DNA of 64,000 nucleotides from the NCBI GenBank assembly GCA_029449245.1, contig JANATF010000016.1, forward strand, positions 186,001 to 250,000. Direction: 5' to 3'. Below, in pieces: positions 22,990 through 34,613 of this stretch. The position numbers and the translations under genes are program-made. Within the stretch, counting starts at the first letter, position 1, and the number at the start of each line of letters is the position of its first letter. This DNA is from Mortierella alpina. Lineage: Eukaryota > Mortierellomycota > Mortierellomycetes > Mortierellales > Mortierellaceae. A model generated the notes under the pieces. That model was given only the letters and a program-made list of their open reading frames with translations. It searched no databases and had not been told where the DNA came from.

Positions 22990-25900
22990 AGAGAAGCGAC
23001 AAAGCGGGCAGACACCGAAAGATAAGGATTCTCAAGGAGACATATGGCCGGTGAAACGTAAGCATATACAGCGTGTAGGCAGGCTAGGCGAGCGCAAACA
23101 CATGAATAGCGAGGTCGTGTGCATAGGACGAAGGTTCGATCCATGGTCCCATGGTGCAGTGCGTCGAGGCGGAGGGAGCATGAGCCGCATACAACAGATG
23201 TGGACACAAACCTGCCCATGCATAAGTATAACGCATAAACAGATCTCGTAGCATTTCGGAATTCGGAGAGGGAGGGGGACAGCAGCAGTGCCTTGAGCCT
23301 CATGAAGATAGATAACGAAGGACTCTAACCGTGTGTTTACAGCTCAGACTAGGCTAGGCATGTGCAAGGTGTGTGTAACATCAGGGCCAAGGAGGCCGAT
23401 GAACACATCTGATGCGAGGAAGGAAGGGGAAGGCAAGGGCAAAGCAAATCCATAAAAGGAGCAGCATTGACAAGCAGCAGGGATTTCACCCTGAAGTTCT
23501 CCTTTTCGCTTGCTTGATTGCCAATCGTCATTCTGCCCTTCCTGTCGATGCTGCTGCTGCTGCTCGCGAGGATGAGGATGAGGATGAGGTTGAGGTAGAT
23601 GATGCAGCAAGCCAGGATAGTGGGAGACATGCCGCAAAGGATCCTTGCTAAATGAGCAATGAATGCTGCGTCGCGTGTCGTGTGAGTGGTCTGGGTGTCT
23701 GGGCGAGTAAATGATCCTTCAAGCAGAAGAAAGACTGTGCTTCTGAGAGGAGAGGAGGACAGACAGCCGTAGAAACATAATACAACAGTGCAGAGGGAGA
23801 TGGCGGCGGCACACCGTACTATACCAAGGCAACAGGCGTAGCAGCACCGCCCGTCCCCCTAAAACGGCGGGTTGCTCTGCTGACGTAGATCACCTGCATG
23901 CTGTTGGAGCCGAGAGCTTAGGGCGGCATGTAACCACCATCGTCAGAACTGTGAGAGGCAGCAGAGCGCCACCAACATGTTGATACCCTACAACGAAGAG
24001 CCGTGGTCATGAGCAGGTGGGCTGTCGACTCTTTAGAGCGCCTTCCGTTGAGCATAGTGTATTGCCTGTCACAGAGACTATTGTCCACAAGAAGACTACC
24101 AAGAGACAGAGACCCAAGCCAGAGGCGAGAAACCAGGGAGGCTCGCAAAAAATCATGCACGCATGCATGCAAATGCAATGTAAGAGCGGTTCAAGAAGTG
24201 ATGAGCACTGAAGCAGCAGATATATTCGACGTCAAGAGCTTCCATGATGTCGAATCAACAACGTGGCCCCATGCGATTTCAGTGAGCTTGCTGAACTTTG
24301 TTGAAGGTCGGATGGGCAAATGTACCAATACGCCCTTTGTCCTCACATAGCTCCTAGACAGAGCATGAAAGGTACGGTGTAGACGGCGATGAGGAATGTA
24401 TTTGAGGACGGCCGTTGTTCATGATTCAAAGTGATCATGCGTAGCTGCAATGTAACAATTTATCCATGCTTGCCTCTCTGCTACAGTACCAGGACGGATG
24501 AGGTCATGTCCTTCCCGGTACTGTACTCTGCTCTCGTATCCATGCAACCCCATGACACTCACGCAGATATTAAGAGGTAGAGAGACAATCAGTCGTGAAA
24601 GCACAAAGGGGAAGAGAACTAATGCAGCGATGTGGCAGGACAGGGTCCTCACGGTTGGCTAAGCACAGAAAAAAAAGAAATAGTCCATGGTCGCCTTGCT
24701 GGATTGGTGCAATCGCTGTAACACAGGCAGCTGAGGTGCCTCGCGTTCCGTTCTCTCGTTTCGTCCCATCAAGCGCCGCGCGCCAAGATGCATGCACCAG
24801 GAAAGTTTTTCTTCTTTCCCTTCTACTTCTATGCCCATAGTCTATTCCTATTCGATTACAGAGAGACCACCAGAACCCTCGTGAGAACCCTTTATGCCTC
24901 TGGATCGAAAGGATCGAGACTAAGGATGGACCCTGTGCAACCACATCGTCGAGCAAAAAAAAAAAGAACCTGAGCAAGGGTCATGTGATGGATCTGTGGG
25001 ACCCCAGGCATTCTTGATTGGTCGTCTGTCGCCCCGGTTCCTGAGATATTATTATCTCTGGCTTGCAATTGGTCTCTTGATACGAGATCTTCAGCTGCTA
25101 GTGTCAGTGTCCGAAAGAACTTCCCTGCCAAAAAAAAAGAGCGAAGTACATGTCCTGCCTTTCCATAGGATCCTCAGCATTCACCCTCACCTTCCCCTAG
25201 CTCAAACTGCCAAGGGCCGCTTCTCGCTGAAAAAATAGAGTCGTTTCAGGAAGGGTAGCGATTAGTCCGAGAGACAACAAGGCTCTCTCTGATGAGAGGA
25301 AGCTGTATGACCATCATTTTCAGCCGTAGTGTCGTCTGCATGCACAATATGGTCACGCTCTCTTTTCTCTCTTGTCGGTCGCTCATATCTTTTGCAAAGG
25401 AATGAAATGACGGTTGAACTTAAATCAAGAAACCAGCCTCGTCTCAACGGCTGAGGGAGGGCTCCGGCTCCGAGCAACATGATCCACTTCCTTCCATCAT
25501 AAGACCTTTTGCTGCTCAAGTGACAAGTGAACAGAAAGCATGTGCTAGTCACCAAGATAGAGGGACGGTTGTTTGGCCGAGGTGGCCTCCTGGCTGATGT
25601 GGTGCTCCTTTGTCATTTTTTATTACCATGATCTACAGTTTCAAATCAACAAACAAGATCAAACGACAACAACAAGCAGGTCTCTATCGCTATCGCAATC
25701 ATCGGCCTTGCTTTTGACCTCTCACCGGCTCATGATGAGGTGCTATACGATCATTTTTTGGTTCGTGTCTTCATGCGCTTTTGTTTTCTTCTCGTGGGGC
25801 TAAATCATTATCGTAGGCTACTTGACAGCAAATATATAAACAGAGCCGTCATCGCTGTGGTTGGCCCCGCGAGATATGAATGGAGATTTACGTGACGATA

Positions 25901-26819
25901 CATCCGAGGCTTCCGGAAAGCGTTGATCTCCATTTCTTTGCCCCCGTGCCTTGCTCCTATCCATGGCGATTTATGGCGAGGATTGGCGAGATCTTTTTTT
26001 TTGTGGAGACATGAGGGTGGGACTCAGTGGAGAAACGCTCACGCTCACCACCCTCCGGAGTGTGGGTCCATCGTCTTGTTCGCACATGTCCAGTTTGGTG
26101 AGTGGTGATGTCTGGACTTCTTTTTTTTGTCTCTCTGTCTGTCTGCGCCATGACCCTCGTTCAAGGATAGCGTCAGTGATAAGCTTGAGTAAAAAAAAGA
26201 CAGGAGTCTTAAGCAAGACAGCTAACGCGAACAACAACAGCAACTGACCCCAACCATATCAAACCCTCTTATCGTGACCAGACAGCGAACGCTTCCATGA
26301 ATCGAGAGACGTGTAGAGAGACGCGCAATGCACGAGGGGTCCGTTGTCTGGGCTGGATAGTAAAAAATGGCATACCGTCTCTCTTTTTGTCCGTTGATCA
26401 ACCAGCTCAAATGCAGGACACACGCCCGCCAGACTTTGTTCCTCGACGGACTTGAAGGGCGGTTCTCGCGGCCCTAGAGAAGCTCTGTGGGGGCGCACTA
26501 TTGGTCGTTCTGAGAGGGAGTGTTGGGCCGTTCTTCCAGCGAGGAAATGAATGCAAACGGGTGGCCTCATGGAAGAGAGTGGCCGTTTTGGACGATTTTC
26601 TTTAGGTATGTGTGAGAGGGTATGTGTGAAGAGGGATCCAGCAGCGACAGGCTGTTGGGAATAGAATAGATGCCGGCGGGGCGACTGAATTGGGCAGGGA
26701 GGCAGGCAGCCGCGCTGATTTGTCGGCTGCGATATGCCCCTCTGCCGGGGAGTGTTGGCCTACTCGTTTGAATAGAAGAGCATATTTCAAATCATATGCC
26801 AGATATAATGATATAATGC

Positions 26820-27060
26820 TCGCAACCGCTTCTCTCTCTTCTCTCTTCTCTGTCGTCCTTTTGTCTTTCTGTCTTTGTCGTCCTTGTCTTCCTTTGTGTT
26901 CCTTTGTCTTCCTTGCACTCCTCTTCACTCTCTCGTTCTTCCATACCGCCACACTCACCCTCACACACACACACACGCACACACAAACGCGCTCTCACTC
27001 CTCCACACTCTCTGCGCCTCCATTCCACCGCCTCCACCTCGGTCTCAATCTCTCGCAGCT
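26820..27060 (+). promoter_or_regulatory. CT-rich tract with (AC)n, upstream of the Ser/Gln-rich gene
   Basis: About 240 bp is overwhelmingly C/T on the plus strand, with an (AC)n repeat at 26962-26986. CT-rich blocks just upstream of the transcription start are common in fungal promoters. It ends about 60 bp before the ATG at 27124 and so probably spans the core promoter or 5' UTR. Confidence 0.55.
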
Positions 27061-27123
27061 CCGACTCGTCTTCGCCACAGCGTGTTGCAGAAGAATAAAC
27101 TGCTAGTTGACAAGCACATAGCC

Positions 27124-28362
27124 ATGGGTGGACTTAACAACTTGTACTCGTTCCTCAGCAACCGCGTCCTACCTCAAAGCCCTCCCAGCCTCCAAAGCAC
27201 CAACAGCGACAAGGAGAACTTCTTCAGCGCCGAGTACAGCCAGCCCAACTTCAGAAGCTCCTACAGCGACCCTTCTCCAGCACTCTCGCATAAGGAGCAA
27301 ACGATCCACCAGCTCTACCCGTACGAGGATCGGCACTCGTTCAACCCGCACTATCAGCACAACCTGCATACCCAGTCGTCCTCGCCCGCATACTCGACTC
27401 CCCCATCACTGTCGTCCTCGCCCACAAACTCGTCTCCTTCCTCCATCACGTCGTCCTCCCGCTCGCACTCTGCCATGCTATCGCAGTCGCTCTCGCAGGT
27501 GCAAAAGCCCTTTTATCAGCAGGCACATCCTAGACGACCTCTTTCGTACCAGCAACAGCAACAACAGTACCAATATCAGCAGCACCAGCAGCCTCAGCAG
27601 ACAAGGCATTCGCGTAGCAGCAGCCTGAATCGCCAACAGGCCAGGCGACCAAGCCAGCGAAACCATGCCAATCAGCCAAAGCAGCAGCAGCACTTTGAGT
27701 ACATGGACGATGATCTGATGGTCGGATACGACAACACCCATATCTACTACGGCTCCGGAGCCTCGACGTCGACATCCATGGCGCGAGTCCACCCCGATGG
27801 CTCGCCCTCGTATACCTCGTCTTCGTCTTCGTCTTCGGCCTCTTCGGGATCGGATCGACAGCAGAACAACCAAACTCGCCAGACAAGTCACATCTCCTAT
27901 TCCTCCTCCCACTCGTCGGAGAATGAAAGGTCGACAATGTCTCCTGCGTCTAGATCCCTCTCTGCAGCTGCAGGCATGTCCAAGAGCACTAACAGCGCCC
28001 ATGGTCATCACCACGCGCTGCTGCAGCAGCAGCAGCAACAACAACAACAGCTGCAACACCGCCGTGCCTCATACCTCCTGCCAAGTATTTCCGAGACGAC
28101 AGTGACCATGGCATCGACTGAGGCCGAGGTCGAAGAGGAGGACGCTGATCAAATGGCTCCCCGCCCAAGCTCGGGTGCCTCGTCCTCTGCCTCGTCATCC
28201 TTGTCCCCACTGACCGCCAAGCAGTCCCTGATGCGCATTGCCCAGTGCGATATTCACCAGGATGGCTGGTGTTCTCAGCAGTCGGGCCAGTGGTCAAGGC
28301 ATTATGCCGAGACACATTCGCGTGGCATGATGACCGACGGTCGACGTGCGCGTCGCATGTAA
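27124..28362 (+). CDS. Ser/Gln-rich orphan protein (412 aa)
   Basis: Single-exon ORF of 412 residues starting MGGLNNLYSFLSNRVLP in a good context (ATAGCCATGG). Most of the protein is low-complexity. Ser/Pro/Thr-rich stretches alternate with Gln-rich runs at about residues 143-165 and 303-312, and a poly-Ser stretch lies near residue 235. Two non-repetitive parts look more constrained: the N-terminal 20 residues and the last 45, which are basic and contain AQCDIHQDGWCSQQSGQWS. The open frame also extends upstream of this ATG, but that part is the CT-rich promoter tract and translates to repetitive sequence. No known domain is recognised. A transcriptional or signalling adaptor is possible but unproven. 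Confidence 0.7.
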   Translation: MGGLNNLYSFLSNRVLPQSPPSLQSTNSDKENFFSAEYSQPNFRSSYSDPSPALSHKEQTIHQLYPYEDRHSFNPHYQHNLHTQSSSPAYSTPPSLSSSPTNSSPSSITSSSRSHSAMLSQSLSQVQKPFYQQAHPRRPLSYQQQQQQYQYQQHQQPQQTRHSRSSSLNRQQARRPSQRNHANQPKQQQHFEYMDDDLMVGYDNTHIYYGSGASTSTSMARVHPDGSPSYTSSSSSSSASSGSDRQQNNQTRQTSHISYSSSHSSENERSTMSPASRSLSAAAGMSKSTNSAHGHHHALLQQQQQQQQQLQHRRASYLLPSISETTVTMASTEAEVEEEDADQMAPRPSSGASSSASSSLSPLTAKQSLMRIAQCDIHQDGWCSQQSGQWSRHYAETHSRGMMTDGRRARRM

Positions 28363-30717
28363 AAACACGAGCCTGTGCTTTTTTTTGCCTTCAAGCATGC
28401 GTGTTCTCTCACGCTAGCAACCTCGGATCCACCTCACCCCTAGATGTGTTGTATCTGCTTTTTTTTGTTGTGATTGATCTCCCTATTTCCATTCCTCCCG
28501 TTCCATGTCCTGGTTTATCGTTTTCGAAATCCACTGACAGGACTTGGAGCGTATGATTTGTACATATCTCTCTCTCTCTCTTCTGCTCCTACTTTGTATT
28601 TTTATATCTTGCCGACATGCCCCCTCCTTTTGTAAATAGTCGCCTGCCCCCCTTCTCTGTACTTTTAAGCCATGACTCTTTTGTTGGCTGCTGTAATACA
28701 TAATAAAAAACTCCTTTTTGCCTCCACCCAATGTGCCTATCTATTTTCTCGCCTCTCTCAGCTTGTGTTCAAGACATGTTATAAAAAGAGGATGAGACCT
28801 GGTGGGGTGCGTCTTCGCGCGACAGGGCTTCGGAAAGTTTTATAGCTGGGCTTTTGACTGAGTTTTTATTATCTTTGCCCCTTCTCGTCGTTTGGTGCAG
28901 ATCTGCCTACGAGAGCATAGTCTTTCGAACCCAGAAAGCAAATGCATCCACAGACTACTGTACGTGTCTATACGAGTACTGTGGAAGGAAAAAAAGAGTC
29001 CTTTGGTGAGCTGGCTGCCCTCGCCTAAGATCAGATGAAAAAAAAGGGGGGGGGAGGAGAAGGGGTCTTGGATATGTTCCTTTCTCTACTGCAATAGGAA
29101 TAGAAAAAGAGTTTGCTTGCCCACGAGGGCCTTCAACTCTGCATGCCCACATGCACCACCCCACTACCACCACTACCATCGTTCTTACTCTCTTATGTAA
29201 CGCGTTAGTTGATACACTTTACCACTGCAAACATATCACGGAGAGGAGAAAAAAAAAGCGTTCGGTAGCGGGATTCGAAAAAAAAAGCCGCAACCCACAA
29301 ACAAAATCGATGGTTCTATCCATCTCGCATGGCAGAGGCTCAGTTGTATCTTTCGATTGTCCCTCTGCCCAAAAGCACTCTGCATGCGGCAAAGAAGACA
29401 AAATACAATAGAGTCATCATCATCACAGAGCAAAAGCGACGCCTGTCAGGTCAGATGTCATTACTTCTTCCCGTTCCCATCTGAGCTCGTTCAACAAGCC
29501 CTTTCCCGCAGAGATATGTAAACGAGGAGAGGGTTGGGTTGACGCTGAGCTTTTTTTTTGTCTGGCACTTTTGAAACGGACGCCCAGTTTCTCAGCTTCA
29601 AGTTCTGTGCATGACATGTGAGCAGGGCACACGCTGCCTCGCATCGCATGAAAGGTGGAGGGGGGAGGGAAAGGGACGAGGTTCTTTTGGGTGCATAAAG
29701 TACAATACACTGAATGTCTGGCAGGGTGTGGCATGGCAGCACAGTGACATTTGTGCAATGCCTATGCAGGAAAAAAGTCTTCGTCCCACGTATGGTTTAA
29801 GTGCAGTGCCAACTCTTCTCACACTCACTGCAGATGCTGCCAACAGAGGGGAAAAAAAAGACAACCCTGCTGGAGAAGGCAGGGGTGATCACTCGCGGAC
29901 GCGATGTCTTTGTTCTCCTACTGGCAATGTCTTTGTTCCCGACGAGCGTCGTTTGCCTCTCCTTCGTCCTCCTCTACCGCTACACACCCCTTTCCTTCAT
30001 CCTCCCTACGCTCCCCCTCTTCTGTCGAGCAGCACTATCAGCTTCTTCAGCTGATACTACTCGGGCCTCGATTCTCTCCCGAGATCTATACCGCCCTCAA
30101 TTCCCATCAGGAAGCCGCTATTTTCTTTTTCTTTCCTGTTCTTTCTCTTTTTTTCCAGCACTAGTGCTTAGACAGCTTGTTTTCCCAGCAAAAGCCGACT
30201 AAGGGATAGGGTAAAAAAGGACGAGACGATTTTTCTACCCTTTCCACCCCTTCAAAATACGCATCGAAGTGCGCTCAAAGTTGGACCCAGATCTACCCGC
30301 CAAGATCTGTCCTCTACTCAATGAGGTCGTGATGTTAGGTACGACTCTGAGTGCAAAACACAATCTTCCGTTGGACCACTCCTTTCTGACGATGTGTCTC
30401 CTATCAACAGCCCTGGAAGCCTGGCTACTGAGGACAAATAAAGGGGGGGGGGGGGAGAGCCGTTTCTTTCGACCTTTAAAAAAATTGAGTCCCTCACTCT
30501 CCCACGGTCAAAATTTCTCATCGCAAATGACAGCGAGTCCTCATTTGTCTTTTCATTGTTTGTCTGACAAAACGTTCTACTGAACGCGCGCCGTTTTGCT
30601 TCTTTTACTAGCTCTTGCTGTCTGTAGGAGGTGTCTGCTCTAGTTGCTAGTCTTCTTTTTCCTTTCTGCCGTATGTGTGTGTGCGTGAATGTGTGTGTTG
30701 TATGGACTAGAGCAACT
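28363..30717. other. 2.4-kb gene-free interval
   Basis: It contains the 3' flank of the orphan gene (AATAAA-like signal near 28700) and the 3' flank of BNA1. It holds several homopolymers (A/G run near 29040-29058, G13 at 30443-30455) and a pyrimidine-rich stretch at 29930-30170. ORFs here are short and featureless on both strands. Confidence 0.5.
30443..30455. repeat. G13 homopolymer
   Basis: Thirteen consecutive Gs. Prone to assembly error; it lies in non-coding DNA. Confidence 0.9.
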
Positions 30718-31552
30718 TCACTTGGCCGTGTTGGTGTGTCCACAGGACTTGCACTTTCGAAGCGAGATGTCAGCCGCATACCGGTTGATCACTGGAGCGA
30801 GCTGCTTTCCCAAATCAACGCAGTGGAATGACTCTTCGTAGACAATCTCCTTGCATTGCTCACAGTACCAGCGCAGTCGATCTAGAAAAGAAGAAAGGCA
30901 ACGGTCAGTGTGTGGAGAGGTCCGGAGATATAGCCAAGCCGAAAGTGCTTTGCACGTCACACATTATGAACAGCGCCGATTCGACAAAAGACACTTACCA
31001 AGAGCTTCTGCAGGCCGCTGGCGCTCAATGACAATACCCACCGTGTCAGCAAAGCGGACAGGATTATGGGGAGTGTTGGCTGAAAGACAGTATACAGGAT
31101 TAGTACGATGAGCTAAGGAGCATCTTTACAACCCGGAGCATATCCAAAGTCAAAAAGCTATCGTCTCTTCTTGCTTGTCCTTACCTGGCAACAGGAACAT
31201 CTCTCCTTCTTTGATGTCAATATCCTTGAACTCGCCATTGTCAACGACCTTGAGCAGCATGTCGCCCTTGTATTGATAGAACCACTCCTGTTTGTTTTTT
31301 TATCATATTTGGATTTGGGTGCGTTAACAGAGCTGTAGGCTACAAAATACCAGTAGAGGCTACCTCAGACTTTAAATGAGCCAGAATGCTTACCTCGGTC
31401 TCGTTGACGTGGTAGTCTGTACGGGCGTTGGGCCCTCCAACAGCCATGATGATAAAGTCGCCGCGCTGGACTAGGTAGTTGTTGACTGGAGGCTGCAGCT
31501 TGTCCTTGTGCTCCTCAATCCATTTGCCAAAGTTGATGGGAAGTGCAATCAT
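30718..31552 (-). CDS. BNA1: 3-hydroxyanthranilate 3,4-dioxygenase
   Basis: Non-haem Fe(II) cupin enzyme that opens the ring of 3-hydroxyanthranilate, leading to quinolinate and de novo NAD+ from tryptophan; cytosolic. Four exons: 31552-31394, 31287-31185, 31079-30999, 30881-30718, phases consistent, 168 residues. Expected iron ligands are visible: H48, E54 and H92 in the contexts [13 protein letters not shown] and [12 protein letters not shown]. The C-terminal rubredoxin-like metal site of fungal and bacterial enzymes is present as C121-x2-C124 and C158-x2-C161. The length matches the yeast enzyme (177). The start at 31550-31552 gives the typical short N-terminus before the WIEEH helix. It is divergent from the purine permease across about 850 bp. 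Confidence 0.96.
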
Positions 31553-32399
31553 GTCGGTAGCGTATTCTGACAGGTGTAAAGAGGCTGTGTGCGAGAGTAA
31601 GGGTATGTGTGGTGCTGAGGCAAGGGCCGATGGTTGAGCTGCCAGAGTATGGGGTGGATGTGGAGGAGTTGTGAGATGAATGAGGTGAACTGTGGGAATC
31701 CTGTGCGCAGACTCTGGTTCAATGCGTGTTTTCAAGGGGTCACCTGCGCACAAACTGCCTCTTAAGTTCTACGGCCCGTGAGAACGTGCATCTGCAGCCG
31801 CGTGCGTTCCTGTTCTCCTTCTCTTGCACGACCGCAGGCCATCCCGGACGCGCTCAGATCTTGTCGATCTCTCTTGCGCAGGATCTAGCTCCTTCACAAG
31901 ACGCGCCCTTGCTCCCAAATGCCCCCAGCCTGCGGCCCGCGCATGTTCGTTTCATCTATATACATGTACTCTTGTTCTCCCTGCCTTCCATATCCGGCCT
32001 ATCTCCTCGGACTTCGCGGCGACTTTTACAGTTGAGGATCCGATCCCCGCTTCGTTGATCCTGGGTTCGGCCAGCGCTGCCGCACACTCGCCATGTGCCA
32101 TTGACGCCTGCAGTAGCCGTTCGCTGCCGGATTCCCCGCTCTTATCCTCTCGGCAGCTGCAGGCATCAAGCAGGGCCACAATGAAACCCAGTGAATCGGT
32201 GAATCGGTGACTCGCACAACCTGAGCTCGAGTCGAGTGCGCACAGGAGTGATAAACAGAAAAAAACTTTTTTCTTTTCTGCCTCTTTGCTTCCCCCACTG
32301 CTTCCTCGTCCGTTCGAACTCCCCCTTTCCGCCTCTCCTGGGAAGACAGTCAACCTCGCTCGTCCTTGCCTATTGCCGTCTACTCAACGAAGCTCCACC
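31553..32399. promoter_or_regulatory. Divergent intergenic region BNA1 / purine permease
   Basis: 847 bp between opposite-facing starts. It is pyrimidine-rich on the plus strand towards 32260-32400, fitting the permease 5' UTR. No specific factor site is claimed, and open frames within it carry no family signal. Confidence 0.5.
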
Positions 32400-34411
32400 A
32401 TGACCGGCATTGTCACCCGCCTCAACACCGCGGTCGCCCAGTCGCCCGTCGGCAGGTGGTTCATGCTCGAGGGCTCGTCGCACCCAAAGGCCCGTCCCAA
32501 CACCCGCTTCTCAACCGAGATCCGTGCGGGCTTCGCCACCTTCGTCACCATGGCCTACATCATCTCAGTCAACTCGCTCATCATCTCGGACACGGGCGGG
32601 ACCTGTGTCTGTGACTTTGATCCTCTCGATCCTACCAAGGGCGGTGTTGCAGGCCCTGCCGGCCCCAACACAGGGGGTGCAGACAGGATTGCGTACTGTG
32701 GCACCAACCAGGACTACATGGCTTGCGTGGATATCATCAGGAAGGATCTGATCGTGGCCACAGCTGCCATGGCCTGCATTGCCTCCACTGCCATCGGTCT
32801 CTTCTCGAACTTGCCTTTGGGCATGGCGCCAGGGTAAAGCAAAGGGGCTAGTTATGTCATTTTCCTTGGTTTTTTTTTTGGCCTTATGTATTACTGCATA
32901 CTGACATGGTCTCGAACGTAACAACTAGAATGGGTATCAATGCTTACTTTACGTACACCGTCGTCGGCAAGTTTGGGAGCGGCAAGATCAGCTACCAGGT
33001 TGCTTTGGCTGCTGTCTTTATCGAAGGCCTGATCTTCTTGGTCCTCTCAATCCTCGGACTTCGTCAATGGCTCGCTCGCTCCATCCCTCGCAACATCAAG
33101 GTCGCCACCGGTGTCGGTATCGGTCTGTACCTGTGCTTCATCGGAATGCAATCCTCTGCCGGTATCGGTCTCATCCGCGCTGATCCTGCCACCTTGGTTG
33201 GCTTGGGCGGCTGCAACACAGAGTTCTTGGATGCCTCAGGAGCTTGTCTGTCAAACAGGATGGAGTCGCCTCGCACATGGATGGGTGTTCTCGGCCTCTT
33301 TATGATTTCAATCCTGGTCCTCTTCCGTGTCAAGGGCGCCATCCTGATCGGGATCCTCTTTGTTGCCATCGTCTCTTGGTTCCGAAACACATCCGTCACC
33401 TACTTCCCCCACGACCCCGCCGGCGACAGTCGCTACGATTACTTCAGGCAGGTCGTCAGCTTCCACACGATCCAAAAGACATGGGCGGTCATGGACTTTC
33501 AGCTCAACACGGGAGAGTTCTGGCTGGCGCTGATCACTTTCTTGTACGTCGACATCCTGGACACCACCGGAACCATGTTCTCTATGGCCCAGTTTGCAGG
33601 ATTCATGGACCCCAAGACTGGTGACTTTGAGGGCTCCACCCCTGCCTTCATCACAGATGCTCTGTGTGTGTCCTTGGGCGCTGTCTTTGGTACTTCCGAT
33701 GTCACGGCGTTCGTCGAGTCTGGCGCTGGTATCACTGAGGGTGGACGCACAGGCATCACGGCCATCATGACTGGATTCTGTTTCTTCATCACGCTCTTTT
33801 TCTCGCCCATCTTTTCGGCCATCCCGCCCTGGGCAACCGGACCGGCCTTGATCTTTGTTGGCTCGCTGATGACCAAATCTGTGACCGAGATCAACTTTAA
33901 TTACATTGGCGACTCCATCCCCGCGTTCCTGACGCTGGCCATGATGCCCTTGACCTACAACATTGCCTATGGTCTTTTGGGAGGTCTGTTGGCTGCGGTC
34001 GTCATCAACGGCACGGTGTTCATTGTCGAGAAGCTGTCAGGAGGGCGCTGGGTGCCACCCAACAAGGATGAGCGGGATCCTGTCATGTCTTTCCGGATGG
34101 GTCCTCAGGGTGAGGGTGTGCTCCCGCCTTGGCTCGTGCGCTTGATCAGAAAGTTGAAGGGTCGTGACCCTTTGGAGCATGCAGAGCACGGTGCTGGAAA
34201 CTCGGATGACACGCTGCCCGAACCAGACACGGCTGTCAAGGAGGCCATCACTGAAGAGAGTGAGAAGGACAAGGTGATGCCTGACACCTTTGCCACGACC
34301 CCCAACACCTTGACTTCGACGGCTTCTGGAGTCGAAAACGTAAGCTCGCAAAGAACGAGTCACCATCGGAACAGTATCAGTTCCGAGGCGGATCGTCGCG
34401 GGGAGTTGTAA
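32400..34411 (+). CDS. AzgA-type purine (adenine/guanine/hypoxanthine) permease
   Basis: Plasma-membrane proton symporter of the AzgA-like branch of nucleobase transporters. Exons 32400-32833 and 32929-34411, 638 residues. The intron at 32834-32928 joins in phase GG|A before MGINAYFTYTVVG, a hallmark of the family. Other family motifs are RFSTEIRAGFATFVTMAYI near the N-terminus, VDILDTTGTMFSMA, SDVTAFVESGAGITEGGRTG (substrate/ion region) and PLTYNIAYGL late in the protein. At least ten hydrophobic segments are visible. A Cys-containing extracellular loop follows TM1 (GGTCVCD). The C-terminal ~110 residues are hydrophilic, with acidic and Ser-rich tail segments suited to ubiquitin- or phosphorylation-based turnover (inference). 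Exact substrate range is not determinable. Confidence 0.95.
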
Positions 34412-34483
34412 ATGTGAATACGGCGCTCCCTCCCTTCTCTTTTCTCATCTGTCAGTTTGCTCGGGCAACTTGATCTCTCAATC

Positions 34484-34518
34484 CTCATCATCATCGTCAT
34501 CATCATCATCATCATCAT
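34484..34518. repeat. (TCA)n microsatellite in the permease 3' flank
   Basis: About eleven TCA units with one TCG interruption, between the convergent permease and protease 2 genes. Confidence 0.9.
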
Positions 34519-34613
34519 AACATATTCCCAATCATGCATAATAAAACGTTTCATTTATTTCGATCTGTAGTTCATATCATTTAAAAAACCTCTTTCCTCC
34601 CTTCCTGGCATAA

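Larger units (their letters stand above)
22694..27123. other. 4.4-kb gene-poor interval
   Basis: No ORF with family-like features, no tRNA fold and no transposase or RT motif found on either strand. Notable parts are a TG/AG microsatellite at 22961-22989, many short A/T homopolymers, GCATGC-rich words around 24160-24175, and a strongly pyrimidine-rich block from about 26820 to 27060 immediately before the next gene. It could hold a long regulatory region or non-coding transcripts, but I see no direct evidence. Confidence 0.5.

Noticed and set aside
23120-23160. tRNA-like B-box word GGTTCGATCC
   Set aside because: The bases flanking the loop do not pair as a T-stem, no matching A-box or acceptor stem is found at the right distance.
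28920-28940. Minus-strand GGGTTCGAAA resembling a tRNA T-loop
   Set aside because: The flanks do not form a 5-bp stem and the terminal CC of a B-box is absent.
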